Source: Thalassobacillus devorans
GTDB lineage: Bacteria > Bacillota > Bacilli > Bacillales > Halobacillaceae
DNA: 64,000 bases
Assembly (NCBI RefSeq): GCF_900176565.1
Contig: NZ_FXEH01000005.1
Coordinates: 831,384-895,383 of the forward strand
Direction of reading: 5' to 3'
This document shows, in pieces, positions 17,029-26,141 of the stretch. A model generated the notes under the pieces. The model did not search any database. It was not told the DNA's origin and was given only the letters and a program-made list of their open reading frames with translations. Position 1 is the stretch's first letter, and each line of letters opens with the position of its first letter. The translations under genes were made by a program, and so were the position numbers.

Positions 17029-18481
17029 AGCCATTCCCCCTCTTTTGCAATACCCATGTGTCTTTTCCGCCGCCACCTTGGGAAGAATTGACGACAAGCG
17101 ATCCTTCTTTCAAGGCTACCCGGGATAACCCGCCAGGCAATACGTGACTTTCCTGCCCGCTCATGACAAATACCCGCAGGTCGACATGGCATGGATAAAA
17201 ACGTCCTTTCTGAAAAGCTGGAGCCCGTGACAATTTAATGGTTGGCTGGGCGATATATTGATTCGGTTTTTCTAAAATCTTTTCACGGAAGACAGCAATT
17301 TCTTCCTTACCCGCATGAGGACCGATCAGCATATCATAACCGCCGGATGCTCCCACATTCTTCACTACTAATTCATCCAGATGATCAAGCACATAAGTAC
17401 GCTGTTCCTCATTACGCAAAAAATATGTTTCTACATTTGGAATGATTGGTTCCTCATCTAAGTAATAGCGAATCATGTCGGGCACGTACGCATACATAGC
17501 TTTATCATCGGCTACTCCATTACCGATGCCATTTACGATCGCTACATTGCCTTTACGATAGGCATTTAACAGTCCTCGTACACCTAACACAGATTTAGGG
17601 TCGAAAGCATCGGGATCCAGAAAATCATCATCGATCCGACGATATATAATATCGACTCGCTTCAATCCTCGAATCGTTTTCATGTACACGACGTCATCCC
17701 TGACGAGCAGGTCTCGTCCTTCGACAAGCTCAATGCCCATTTGCTGGGCAAGGAACACATGATCATAATACGCAGAATTATAACTTCCCGGTGTTAAAAG
17801 GACGGCACAGGGGTTGTCCGGTGAGGTAGAGTTAGCTGGAACATGAGCCATCAGTGCCTGATGAAGTTCCGACAACTGATGCTCGAGTGTTTCAATGGCA
17901 TGCTCAAAAAATAATTCCGGGTAGACCTGGCGCATGACATAGCGGTTTTGAAATACATAGGATAAGCCTGATGGGTTGCGCAGGTTATCTTCGAGTACCC
18001 GGTATTCCCCATGCTCATCACGAATTAAGTCGATTCCAGCGAGGAAAATATGGTTTTGGTAAGGGATATCAAGCCCTGATGCTTGCTGGCGATAGTAATA
18101 AGGGTTTTGTTCTACTAATTCTCCAGGAATGATACCATCTTTGATAATCTCCTGATTCCGGTAAATATCTTCCAAGAATAGATTTAGTGCTTTGACACGC
18201 TGCTTCATTCCTTTTTCTATGCGCTGCCAATTTTCAGAGGGAATGATGATCGGCACGAAATCAAACGGCATGGTACGTTCCGTGCCGACAGTGTCGTTAT
18301 AAACGGTAAAAGTGATTCCTTTTCGTAAGAAGCTTAATTGGGCTGTTTCATTTTTTTCATGGAGGTTATCAATCGAAAAGCGGCGAAGCATTTGGTAGAA
18401 GTGTTCATAATGAGGCTTAGGCTGTTCTTTGTCTTCCATCATTTCATCAAAAAAACTTTCCATTTCATATTGATCCAGCAT
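17021..18481 (-). CDS. Circularly permuted ATP-grasp protein
   Basis: A 486-residue protein of the circularly permuted ATP-grasp type 2 (DUF404/407) family. Recognisable blocks are RVLEDNLRNPSGLSYVFQNR, VLLTPGSYNSAYYDHVFLAQ, VDIIYRRIDDDFLDP, VAIVNGIGNGVADDKAMYAY and the late LVVNSSQGGGGKDTWVL. ATP-grasp enzymes join a carboxylate to an amine with ATP, so it probably forms an amide bond. First gene of the three-gene operon with alpha-E and transglutaminase genes. The binding site TAGGGGGG lies 7 nt before the ATG. The product of the operon is not known to me. Confidence 0.93.
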   Translation of the reverse strand: MLDQYEMESFFDEMMEDKEQPKPHYEHFYQMLRRFSIDNLHEKNETAQLSFLRKGITFTVYNDTVGTERTMPFDFVPIIIPSENWQRIEKGMKQRVKALNLFLEDIYRNQEIIKDGIIPGELVEQNPYYYRQQASGLDIPYQNHIFLAGIDLIRDEHGEYRVLEDNLRNPSGLSYVFQNRYVMRQVYPELFFEHAIETLEHQLSELHQALMAHVPANSTSPDNPCAVLLTPGSYNSAYYDHVFLAQQMGIELVEGRDLLVRDDVVYMKTIRGLKRVDIIYRRIDDDFLDPDAFDPKSVLGVRGLLNAYRKGNVAIVNGIGNGVADDKAMYAYVPDMIRYYLDEEPIIPNVETYFLRNEEQRTYVLDHLDELVVKNVGASGGYDMLIGPHAGKEEIAVFREKILEKPNQYIAQPTIKLSRAPAFQKGRFYPCHVDLRVFVMSGQESHVLPGGLSRVALKEGSLVVNSSQGGGGKDTWVLQKRGNGYA

Positions 18482-18580
18482 AAAATCCCCCCTATTTTAA
18501 ATGGTATAAGTTCTTATACCCTAAAAAAGCACCAATTAGTCAGAAAATTATCCAAACTACCTGGTGCTTCTGTTATACTA

Positions 18581-19516
18581 TTATTTGATAGAAATAGCAA
18601 TCTTTCCTTGCGCGTGGTGCGTTTCACTCAGTTCATGCGCCTCTTTCAACCCTTCTTCAGAAAAGTCGAATTGATGGCCGACAACCGCTCTTACCTTGCC
18701 GTTCTTAATCAGGTCTGCGATTTTAGCAAGCTGCTCTCCTTCTGGCTCCAGCCAATGGAATCCTGCTTTGATTCCTAGTTCTTTTGCTTTTTCTTCTTCA
18801 GGCGGCTGGACGATAGAAACAAGCTTTCCGCCCTCTTTCAAGACTTCATAGCTTTTCTCCTGAACCTCACCACCGATCGTATCAACGACAATGTCAAAAT
18901 CTTCGAGTACTTCACTGAAATCTTCTTCCTGATAATTGATGAAGCGATCGACACCAAGTTCTGTCACCCAATCCTGGTTCTTGCCGCTCGCTGTGGCAGC
19001 GACATAGGCACCGAAATGCTTCGCCAGCTGGATCGCATAGCTCCCTACTCCTCCAGAACCGGCGTGAATCAATACTTTATCGCCGTCCTTAATTTCAGAA
19101 AAGTCGACGAGACATTGCCATGCAGTCAGCCCTGCCAATGGGACAGATGCCGCTTCTTCGTAAGTGATATTTTCCGGCATGTGGGCAAGCAGCCGTTCAT
19201 CGACTGCTGCATATTCCGCATATGTTCCAAGTCGTGTTAAATCCGGACGTGCGAACACATTGTCACCCTTTTTAAATTTCGTTACATTTTTACCTGTCTC
19301 TGCGACAACACCAGCCAAGTCCCAGCCAAGGATGATCGGAAAATCAAAATCAATATTTTCTTTCAAATATCCTTGTCGCAGCTTCCAATCAATCGGGTTG
19401 ATCGAGGTCGCATGAAGTTCGACAAGGACTTGATCTTCTGTAATTTCCGGTTTATCTATCTCTCTCATTTTCAACTGTTCTTTATCGCCATAATTGTCAA
19501 TGACAATTGCTTTCAT
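18581..19516 (-). CDS. Zinc-independent quinone oxidoreductase/NADP oxidoreductase (MDR family)
   Basis: A 311-residue medium-chain dehydrogenase/reductase. The GroES-like N-terminal domain holds VELHATSINPIDWKLRQG and PIILGWDLAGVV; the Rossmann domain has the nucleotide loop HAGSGGVGSYAIQLAKHFGA. The zinc ligands of alcohol dehydrogenases are absent, so it resembles quinone oxidoreductases reducing activated double bonds or quinones with NADPH. The length is normal. It is transcribed divergently from recQ, about 100 nt apart, and probably alone. The substrate is unknown. Confidence 0.9.
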   Translation of the reverse strand: MKAIVIDNYGDKEQLKMREIDKPEITEDQVLVELHATSINPIDWKLRQGYLKENIDFDFPIILGWDLAGVVAETGKNVTKFKKGDNVFARPDLTRLGTYAEYAAVDERLLAHMPENITYEEAASVPLAGLTAWQCLVDFSEIKDGDKVLIHAGSGGVGSYAIQLAKHFGAYVAATASGKNQDWVTELGVDRFINYQEEDFSEVLEDFDIVVDTIGGEVQEKSYEVLKEGGKLVSIVQPPEEEKAKELGIKAGFHWLEPEGEQLAKIADLIKNGKVRAVVGHQFDFSEEGLKEAHELSETHHAQGKIAISIK

Positions 19517-19616
19517 GAATCATCCCTCCAGAATTGATATTCTTACATCATTTTTCCCCTGTCAGATTGAACTAAACATGATACGATTAACAAAGGATTT
19601 ATAAAGGAGATACATT

Positions 19617-21761
19617 ATGTTAGAACAAGCACGAAAAAAATTACAAGAATACTTCGGATATCCAACCTTCCGCCCCGGCCAGGAGGATGCCATCAGCCAG
19701 ATTCTTCAAGGAAAAAACACCCTTGCTGTTATGCCGACCGGTGGTGGGAAATCAATCTGTTATCAAATACCAGGGCTCGTTCAACCTGGGACAGCTATTA
19801 TCATTTCGCCATTGATTTCCTTAATGAAAGATCAGGTTGATGCGCTTACTTCTATGGGGGTAGCCGCTACCTATATCAACAGTTCCTTAAGTATGGAAGA
19901 GCAGCAGGAACGCCTGCGCGCAATGAGACAGGGGCGTTACCATTTTGTCTATGTCGCACCGGAACGTTTTGATTCCTCCAACTTCTTTTATGCGATTCAG
20001 TCGATTCCGTTATCGTTGATCGCCTTTGATGAAGCCCACTGTATCTCGCAATGGGGGCACGATTTCCGGCCGAGCTACCGATCGATTGTTCCATTGCTGA
20101 AAAAACTCACGAACCTTCCAACCATGATGGCTTTAACTGCCACAGCCACCAAGGAAGTCATCAACGACATACAGCATTTGCTGCATGTTCCTGAAACCTC
20201 GGTTATCAACACAGGGTTTGCACGGAGTAATCTATCCTTCCGCTTGATCAAAGGGCAGGATAAGCGTGATTTCCTGCTGAATTATGCTACGGAACGAAAA
20301 AGTGAGTCCGGAATCATTTATGCAGCAACTCGAAAAGACGTCGATTTTATCCACCAATTTTTACTGAGAAAAGGGTTCCAGGCAGGCAAATATCACGCCG
20401 GCCTTTCGGAAGACGAACGAAAAGAAGCCCAAAACAGCTTTATTCAGGATGAAACGCTGATAATGGTGGCGACCAATGCATTTGGTATGGGGATCGATAA
20501 ATCAAACGTCCGCTACGTCATCCACTACTCGATGCCGATGAACATTGAATCCTACTACCAGGAAGCGGGGCGCGCCGGAAGAGACGGTGAACCGAGTGAG
20601 TGCATCCTGCTATTCTCGGGACAGGACGTCAACTTGCAGAAATATATGATCGAGCAGTCGACCTTGCCTGAAGACAAAAAAGCAAAAGAATACGAAAAGC
20701 TCCAGTCGATGGTGAATTACTGTCATACCCACCATTGTCTGCAACAGTATATCCTAGATTATTTCCATGACCCGACAGGCAGTGAGCCATGCGGCCGTTG
20801 TTCGAACTGCTTGTACGATGGTGAGCGGGAGGACATGACGAAGGAAGCACAAATGGTTTTATCCTGTGTGAAACGGATGGGGGAACGATTTGGAGCAGGC
20901 TTAACCGCCAAGGTGCTCCGCGGGTCCTCTGACCAAAAGGTAAAAGAGTTCGGTTTTAACCGGCTGAGTACTTACGGGTTAATGTCGCAATACACAGAAA
21001 AGGAACTGACGAGCTTCATTCACTTTTTGACAGCAGAGGAATTGTTGAACCCTGGTCAGGGTAAATTCCCAACATTACAGCTGACACCAAAAGCAGTCGA
21101 GGTTTTGAAAGGGGAAAAGCAGGTCTGGATGAAAATCGAAAAAACAGCCAGGAGAACGGAAGTGGATTACCACGAAGAACTGTTCGAGTCCCTGCGCAGC
21201 CTGAGGAAAGAAATTGCTGATGAGCATAACCTGCCGCCATATGTCATCTTTTCTGATGCTACCCTTAAAGATTTGGCTCGCTATTTACCAGCATCCAAGT
21301 CAGAGATGCTATCCATAAAAGGTGTGGGTGAACGGAAATACGAACAATACGGAGAGACATTCCTGGCTGCTATCGAGCCATTTAAAGAACGACAGCCAGC
21401 CAATAAATCTGTCAAAGGGCCGACGCCGATTTTCCAAAAGAAAACCGAGCAGGATAAAGAACCTAGTTATATGATTTCTTACCGGTTGTGGAAAGAAAAA
21501 GGAAAGGATCTTCCGGCAATCGCCCGCGATCGAGGAATGAGTGAAATCACCATCGAAAACCATCTGTTCCGCGCTGCCAGCGAGGGTCACGAGTTTGACT
21601 GGAGTCAATGGTTTGACGAACAAACCGAAGCAGAAGTGCTTCGGGCACGGGAAACGTTGGACGAGGATGAAGGTTTAAAAGTATTAAGAGAAGCGTTGGA
21701 TCATGCTTACGATTACACCACGATTAAAGGTGTACTTGTCAAAAACGGATTAGCCAAATAA
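19617..21761 (+). CDS. recQ: ATP-dependent DNA helicase RecQ
   Basis: A 714-residue RecQ helicase, which unwinds DNA 3' to 5' in recombination and repair. Walker A is PTGGGKS (about 40-46) and the Walker B box DEAH (138-141), followed by CISQWGHDFRPSY of the aromatic-rich loop. The second RecA domain has YHAGLS and QEAGRAGRDGEPS. A zinc site is seen as CHTHHC...PCGRCSNC, then a winged-helix RQC region, an HRDC domain (about 515-590, ending in IKGVGERKYEQYG) and a C-terminal helix-turn-helix (SYRLWKEKGKDLPAIARDRGMSE, HTH_40 type). The full domain set makes it intact. The binding site AAAGGAG precedes the ATG. Confidence 0.97.
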   Translation: MLEQARKKLQEYFGYPTFRPGQEDAISQILQGKNTLAVMPTGGGKSICYQIPGLVQPGTAIIISPLISLMKDQVDALTSMGVAATYINSSLSMEEQQERLRAMRQGRYHFVYVAPERFDSSNFFYAIQSIPLSLIAFDEAHCISQWGHDFRPSYRSIVPLLKKLTNLPTMMALTATATKEVINDIQHLLHVPETSVINTGFARSNLSFRLIKGQDKRDFLLNYATERKSESGIIYAATRKDVDFIHQFLLRKGFQAGKYHAGLSEDERKEAQNSFIQDETLIMVATNAFGMGIDKSNVRYVIHYSMPMNIESYYQEAGRAGRDGEPSECILLFSGQDVNLQKYMIEQSTLPEDKKAKEYEKLQSMVNYCHTHHCLQQYILDYFHDPTGSEPCGRCSNCLYDGEREDMTKEAQMVLSCVKRMGERFGAGLTAKVLRGSSDQKVKEFGFNRLSTYGLMSQYTEKELTSFIHFLTAEELLNPGQGKFPTLQLTPKAVEVLKGEKQVWMKIEKTARRTEVDYHEELFESLRSLRKEIADEHNLPPYVIFSDATLKDLARYLPASKSEMLSIKGVGERKYEQYGETFLAAIEPFKERQPANKSVKGPTPIFQKKTEQDKEPSYMISYRLWKEKGKDLPAIARDRGMSEITIENHLFRAASEGHEFDWSQWFDEQTEAEVLRARETLDEDEGLKVLREALDHAYDYTTIKGVLVKNGLAK

Positions 21762-21765
21762 CAAG

Positions 21766-21792
21766 AGCCCCGGCAAATGGCGCCGGGGCTAC
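21766..21792 (+). terminator. GC-rich hairpin after recQ
   Basis: The stem AGCCCCGGC with GCGCCGGGGCT lies 5 nt after the recQ stop. The T tract is short (ACTTTG), so termination may be partial; the repeat array begins directly downstream. Confidence 0.65.
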
Positions 21793-21802
21793 TTTGCATT
21801 TA

Positions 21803-21960
21803 TTTGTCTCATATATGCTTAGCTTTTCTCATTTAAATTTGAAATTGTCTCTCATAATTTTAATATTGTCTCGTTTATTTTAAAAATTGTCTCTCTTTTC
21901 TTGAAAATTTGCTCATATAGCTTTGTTTTTTCTCATAACTCTACCAATCGTCTCTCATAC
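21803..21960 (-). repeat. Array A: eight degenerate units with about 21-nt period
   Basis: Read on the minus strand, the AT-rich gap between recQ and rbsK consists of eight copies of a degenerate unit with consensus TATGAGAGACAATTT plus a short A/T-rich tail. The complement of the core (GTCTC or a one-base variant) falls at 21806, 21826, 21847, 21868, 21889, 21910, 21930 and 21950, so steps are 20 or 21 nt. Units differ by several bases, unlike a CRISPR or a simple tandem repeat. The same unit makes up array B at 51862-52016 in the opposite orientation. There is no open reading frame over the array. Confidence 0.85.
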
Positions 21961-22000
21961 AAGCTTTTTTTAGGATGTTCAAGTGAGGTTTAAATCTGAA

Positions 22001-22891
22001 TTACTTCCCTCGTTCGCGCAGAAACCGTACAACTTCCGATTCTGTCGGCATGCCTCCTTGCGCGCCCGGTTTCGTCACAGATAATGCCGCACCAGCATTA
22101 GCAAATTGGCACGCCTCCTCTAACGAATATCCTTGAGCGATACGCGTACTCATCAAGCCACAGAAGGTGTCACCTGCACCAGTTGTATCGACTGGGGTGA
22201 CCGGGAACCCTGGGACAGTGACTGCTCTCCCCTTCTCATAGAACATCACCCCTTGTTTCCCTTTTGTAATAATTAGCTTCTCTTCAAGAGCTTCCCTATT
22301 TTCATCATCGGTCATTAAATCTGCTGCTTCCGATTCATTCGGCGTAAGGTATGTAATTTTATCCAGCAACTCTTTGCTTAACGGCTGTGAAGGTGCAGGA
22401 TTCAGCATAATGGGTACATTCGCTTCGAACGCGATTTCCGCTGCTTTCTTCACAGACTCCATCGGTATTTCCAACTGTAGCAGAACAATATCACTAGCGG
22501 TAAGCAAATCACGCTGTTCTTCTACATGTTCTGGTGTCACTTCGCCATTTGCTCCGGGTACGACAATAATCCGGTTGTCCCCCTCGGTTAAAAGGATTGT
22601 CGCCGTTCCCGTCCCCATTCCTGTCATCGTTTTAATTCCTGCAGTAGTTATTTTTTCTTTTGCTAAAATTGTTTTCAGAGATTCTCCAAAAGCATCATCC
22701 CCAATAGCGCCAACCATGGAAACCTCAGCTCCGCCTCTTGCGGCTGCTACTGCCTGATTGAAACCTTTTCCGCCAGGGTAGGTAGCAAATGACGTGCCAA
22801 GTACTGTTTCTCCCTGGTGCGGCATTCGGTCAAAAGAAGTAGTCAGATCCATATTGATGCTCCCAACAACTGCTATTTTCGGTTTTGTCAT
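22001..22891 (-). CDS. rbsK: Ribokinase
   Basis: A 296-residue PfkB-family sugar kinase that phosphorylates ribose to ribose-5-phosphate. Signature 1 is seen as YPGGKGFNQAVAAARGG and signature 2 as PVDTTGAGDTFCGL, whose Asp is the catalytic base. The start NMDLTTSFDRMPHQGETVLG is typical of RbsK. The ATG of MTKPKIAVVG is chosen because AAGGGGAG lies 8 nt upstream. It is the last gene of an operon of GNAT, FAH-family, GNAT and kinase genes; no ribose transporter is nearby, so another furanose substrate remains possible. Confidence 0.9.
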   Translation of the reverse strand: MTKPKIAVVGSINMDLTTSFDRMPHQGETVLGTSFATYPGGKGFNQAVAAARGGAEVSMVGAIGDDAFGESLKTILAKEKITTAGIKTMTGMGTGTATILLTEGDNRIIVVPGANGEVTPEHVEEQRDLLTASDIVLLQLEIPMESVKKAAEIAFEANVPIMLNPAPSQPLSKELLDKITYLTPNESEAADLMTDDENREALEEKLIITKGKQGVMFYEKGRAVTVPGFPVTPVDTTGAGDTFCGLMSTRIAQGYSLEEACQFANAGAALSVTKPGAQGGMPTESEVVRFLRERGK

Positions 22892-22918
22892 TGGCATTAC
22901 TCCCCTTATCACCCATCT

Positions 22919-23416
22919 CTATAATAACTTGGCCATAAAATACTCATCAACATAACGTTGGTTGATATATAATGAGTTTCGTTTCACACCTTCAATTTCA
23001 AATCCTGATTTCTTATACAAACCAAGACCGCCTTCATTCGGTACGGCTACCGTAAGTTCCAGGCGATGGATACCTTGTTCCTCCGCCCATGCTTCCATCG
23101 TTTGAAAAAGAAGGGTTCCTACCCCTCTCCCTCTGAAACCAGCAAGGATTCCAATCACAAGATACACGGAGTGACGGGTACGTTTCGTCTTTCCGCCTAC
23201 AGCAATTAAGTACCCGACCAACTCTGTCTCTTCTTCTGCCAGAAAAATAGCAGCATTGGGCTGCTCTGTAATCGATTCGATCATTGCGTGCTGTTGCTCC
23301 ACATTTATCGCCCGTTCGCCAGCTTCATATAGCATATAATCTGATTCTGCTTCGACTTGCTGTACAAGCTTTCTAAACTTATTAGCATCTGCCGCTTTAA
23401 TTTGTCGTATCTGCAT
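22919..23416 (-). CDS. GNAT family N-acetyltransferase
   Basis: A 165-residue single-domain GNAT. The acetyl-CoA loop is GFRGRGVGTLLFQTMEAWAEEQG (about residues 103-125), followed by RLELTVAVPNEGGLGLYKKSGFEIEG, as in ribosomal-protein and small-molecule acetyltransferases. The ATG of MQIRQIKAAD follows GAGGAGA. It starts 11 nt after the FAH-family gene and ends 27 nt before rbsK, so it is cotranscribed. The acceptor is unknown. Confidence 0.9.
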   Translation of the reverse strand: MQIRQIKAADANKFRKLVQQVEAESDYMLYEAGERAINVEQQHAMIESITEQPNAAIFLAEEETELVGYLIAVGGKTKRTRHSVYLVIGILAGFRGRGVGTLLFQTMEAWAEEQGIHRLELTVAVPNEGGLGLYKKSGFEIEGVKRNSLYINQRYVDEYFMAKLL

Positions 23417-23427
23417 GGTTCTTCTCC

Positions 23428-24054
23428 TCAGGCTAACCTGAATGTGCAATGTCCAAGAGGTTTACCGTCCCATAAAAACTCTATATGATCACCATTAGAG
23501 ATAGGCCCCACTCCTTCTGGTGTTCCGGTGAAAATGATATCCCCTTCTCCTGCCCCTAGATGCATGCCACAATAATCAATTAACGTCTGTAAATCAAAAA
23601 TCATCTGTTTGGTATTTCCTCGTTGTGCTTGTTCACCATTTTTCAAAAGCACAAAATCATTTTCCTTACACTCTTCTACTCCAGGAAACGGAATGAAATC
23701 GCCTATTACTGCTGCGTTAGGAAAGCCCTTGGCCAACAACCAGGGATGCCCTTTTTTCTTTAGCTCACTTTGGACATCTCTCAAAGTAAGATCAAGCCCA
23801 ATCGCCATGCTATCGACAATGTCATCCACTTGGATGCCTTGTTCATAATTTTTCCCAAGACGAATGACCAGTTCGGCCTCATAATGGACTTCCCCTTTAT
23901 CGCCTGGGAGCATAACTTCCCGACCATCCGCTTTCACAAGCGAACGATTAGGCTTGGAAAATAACAACGGTGAACTCGGTACGTCATTATTCAATTCCTT
24001 TGCGTGGGCTACGTAATTACGTCCCACACAATAAATGTTATGTATATCACTCAT
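23428..24054 (-). CDS. Fumarylacetoacetate hydrolase family protein
   Basis: A 208-residue FAH-superfamily protein. Metal-binding acidic residues appear in [14 protein letters not shown] (E-x-E) and in [19 protein letters not shown] (Asp), and the ending [15 protein letters not shown] is the family hallmark. Members include oxaloacetate decarboxylases, acylpyruvases and 2-keto-pentonate hydratases; the N-terminal [16 protein letters not shown] resembles the acylpyruvase/FAHD1 branch. The ATG of MSDIHNIYC follows GAGGATG and overlaps the previous gene by 8 nt. The actual substrate is not determined. Confidence 0.9.
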   Translation of the reverse strand: MSDIHNIYCVGRNYVAHAKELNNDVPSSPLLFSKPNRSLVKADGREVMLPGDKGEVHYEAELVIRLGKNYEQGIQVDDIVDSMAIGLDLTLRDVQSELKKKGHPWLLAKGFPNAAVIGDFIPFPGVEECKENDFVLLKNGEQAQRGNTKQMIFDLQTLIDYCGMHLGAGEGDIIFTGTPEGVGPISNGDHIEFLWDGKPLGHCTFRLA

Positions 24055-24496
24055 GTTCTTCATCCTCTCGATTTTTAAACACATAGCTTACTTTGTCATA
24101 ATTCATTTTATCTTCATAAAAGCGGTGGGCATCTTTTCTATTTAATCCAGAAGACAAAGCCACACTTTCATAGCCATTCTCCTCTGCCCATCCTTCGACA
24201 AACCTGAGCAATTCATCACCATAACCACGAGAACGCTGTTTACTGTCTGTCACCAAATCACACACCCACACAAATCGGCCGTAATACAGGGTAGTCATCG
24301 GTTCAAAACCTACGACTGCTACTATATCCTCTCCTTCAACTAAGGCAAACAATTTATATCTATCTTTGGCCTGAGCTTCTGTTACAAGCTCCATGTAGGT
24401 ATCTTTATCCAAATGAGTACGTAATTGATTCATAATTGGATACGCTTGAAGAATTTCTTCATCAGATTCCAGTTCTTTTATGGTTATAGCTCGCAT
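24047..24496 (-). CDS. GNAT family N-acetyltransferase
   Basis: A 149-residue GNAT protein and first gene of the GNAT-FAH-GNAT-rbsK operon. The acetyl-CoA loop is [23 protein letters not shown], preceded by [10 protein letters not shown] (beta strand 4) and followed by [22 protein letters not shown], typical of the family. It overlaps the downstream FAH-family gene by 8 nt. No substrate can be assigned. Confidence 0.88.
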   Translation of the reverse strand: MRAITIKELESDEEILQAYPIMNQLRTHLDKDTYMELVTEAQAKDRYKLFALVEGEDIVAVVGFEPMTTLYYGRFVWVCDLVTDSKQRSRGYGDELLRFVEGWAEENGYESVALSSGLNRKDAHRFYEDKMNYDKVSYVFKNREDEEHE

Positions 24497-24668
24497 TACA
24501 AAGCTCCTTATCTGAATTTTTTTAATATCACTAGATTAACATATTTACCTCCTTCACTGGGTAATAGACTGGGGACGTTTTATTTGTCAGTCGCTGTCAA
24601 AAAAAGTATAATCTTATAATTAGTCTGTGAAACTATCATTTGATTTATATAGAAAAGGAGGAAGCAGT

Positions 24669-26093
24669 ATGCCGGATCAGAATTACAACAAAGTCTTAAT
24701 GGCAGGATTATTACTGGCGGGTTCGTTTATCACCATTCTTAACCAAACATTGATGATTACGGCGATTCCTCCGATCATGCACGAAATGAATGTCTCAGCC
24801 AATTCAGCACAGTGGCTTACGACCGTTTTTATGCTCGTGAATGGAATAATGATTCCAATCAGTGCGTTTTTAATCGAAAGGTTTACAACAAGGCAGCTCT
24901 TCCTTACCGCTATGAGTGTATTTACATTTGGTACGGTCGTCGGTGGTCTTGCCCTGAACTTTCCAATGCTGCTGGCAGGAAGAGTCATCCAGTCAGCTGG
25001 TGCCGGAGTATTACTGCCATTGATGCAAACCGTTTTTCTATTGATTTTCCCTGTTAATAGACGTGGAGCTGCGATGGGATATATCGGTCTGGTCATTTCC
25101 TTTGCTCCTGCAATCGGCCCGGCATTATCGGGGTGGATCACGGAAAATTATTCATGGCGGGCATTGTTTTGGCTGGTGCTTCCACTGGCACTGGGTATCA
25201 TTGCTATCGCGTATTTCATCTTAAAAAATGTTACCGAGCTTACGTATCCGAGGGTCGATATACCATCCATCGTCATGTCTTCCATCGGATTCGGGAGCCT
25301 TTTATACGGGTTTACCAGTGCTGGCAACAATGGGTGGGAGAGTTCCATAACCATGACGTCGCTAAGTGTGGGTGTTATCACCCTGATGCTATTCATTACG
25401 CGACAATTGAAAATGCATCATCCAATGCTTGAATTCCGCGTCTTCAAACTACGCACGTTCACGATTGCGACGATCATTGGGATGATCGCCTTCATGGGGC
25501 TGATTGGTTCAGAAACACTGATCCCATTATATATGCAAAACATGCGTGATTTCACTGCGATGGAATCCGGGCTGGTGCTTTTGCCAGGGGCCCTGATTTC
25601 AGGCTTCATGTCCCCAATTACAGGAAGGATTTTTGATAGAATCGGCGCCCGCCTGCTTGGTATTGTAGGGATGACGCTGATCACGGGTGCTACCCTTGCC
25701 CTTTCCTTCCTGGACACCCAAACGACAATGGTCTATTTAACCGTCATGTATGCCATCCGTATGTTTGGATTGTCGATGGTGATGATGCCCGTGACTACAG
25801 CCGGACTCAACCAGCTTCCGAAAAAGCTGATCCCACACGGGGCGGCCATGAATAATACGATGAGGCAAATCGCTGCATCAATCGGAACTGCTATTATTGT
25901 CACTGTGATGACAACAACTGCTCAAACAGCTTCCCAGAAGCCTGATATTGCTAACCCTGATATTTACGGTGTAAATGTAGCATTTCTAGTGATCACAGCA
26001 TTATCATTTATTGGTATCTTCTTATCGATTTATGTAAAGAAAACTTCCCCTCCAACAGAGGAAGAAGCGGAAACAGGAACAGAAGACAGCTAA
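24669..26093 (+). CDS. MFS drug exporter of the DHA2 (EmrB/QacA) family
   Basis: A 474-residue protein with 14 predicted membrane helices, a proton-driven multidrug exporter type. Family features are LNQTLMITAIPPIMHEMNVSANSAQWLTT at the start (motif D1 region), GRVIQSAGAGVLLPLMQ (motif B/C area) and GPALSGWITENYSWRALFW. The ATG of MPDQNYNKV is chosen because AAAAGGAGGAAGCAGT lies directly upstream; an in-frame codon 14 triplets earlier has none. It stands alone with no linked regulator. The drug specificity is unknown. Confidence 0.92.
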   Translation: MPDQNYNKVLMAGLLLAGSFITILNQTLMITAIPPIMHEMNVSANSAQWLTTVFMLVNGIMIPISAFLIERFTTRQLFLTAMSVFTFGTVVGGLALNFPMLLAGRVIQSAGAGVLLPLMQTVFLLIFPVNRRGAAMGYIGLVISFAPAIGPALSGWITENYSWRALFWLVLPLALGIIAIAYFILKNVTELTYPRVDIPSIVMSSIGFGSLLYGFTSAGNNGWESSITMTSLSVGVITLMLFITRQLKMHHPMLEFRVFKLRTFTIATIIGMIAFMGLIGSETLIPLYMQNMRDFTAMESGLVLLPGALISGFMSPITGRIFDRIGARLLGIVGMTLITGATLALSFLDTQTTMVYLTVMYAIRMFGLSMVMMPVTTAGLNQLPKKLIPHGAAMNNTMRQIAASIGTAIIVTVMTTTAQTASQKPDIANPDIYGVNVAFLVITALSFIGIFLSIYVKKTSPPTEEEAETGTEDS

Positions 26094-26105
26094 TGCAAAA
26101 AGAAC

Positions 26106-26140
26106 GGGCACTGCTTAAATAGTCGCAGTGCCCATTATTT
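26106..26140. terminator. Terminator between MFS exporter and yfkAB
   Basis: The stem GGGCACTGC/GCAGTGCCC is followed by ATTATTTTT on the plus strand and by GTTCTTTTT on the minus strand, so it can end both convergent genes. Confidence 0.82.
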
Positions 26141-26141
26141 T

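Noticed and set aside
21803-21960. CRISPR-like periodicity in arrays A and B
   Set aside because: The period is only about 21 nt, the units are not identical, there are no separate spacers and no cas gene is in the window.
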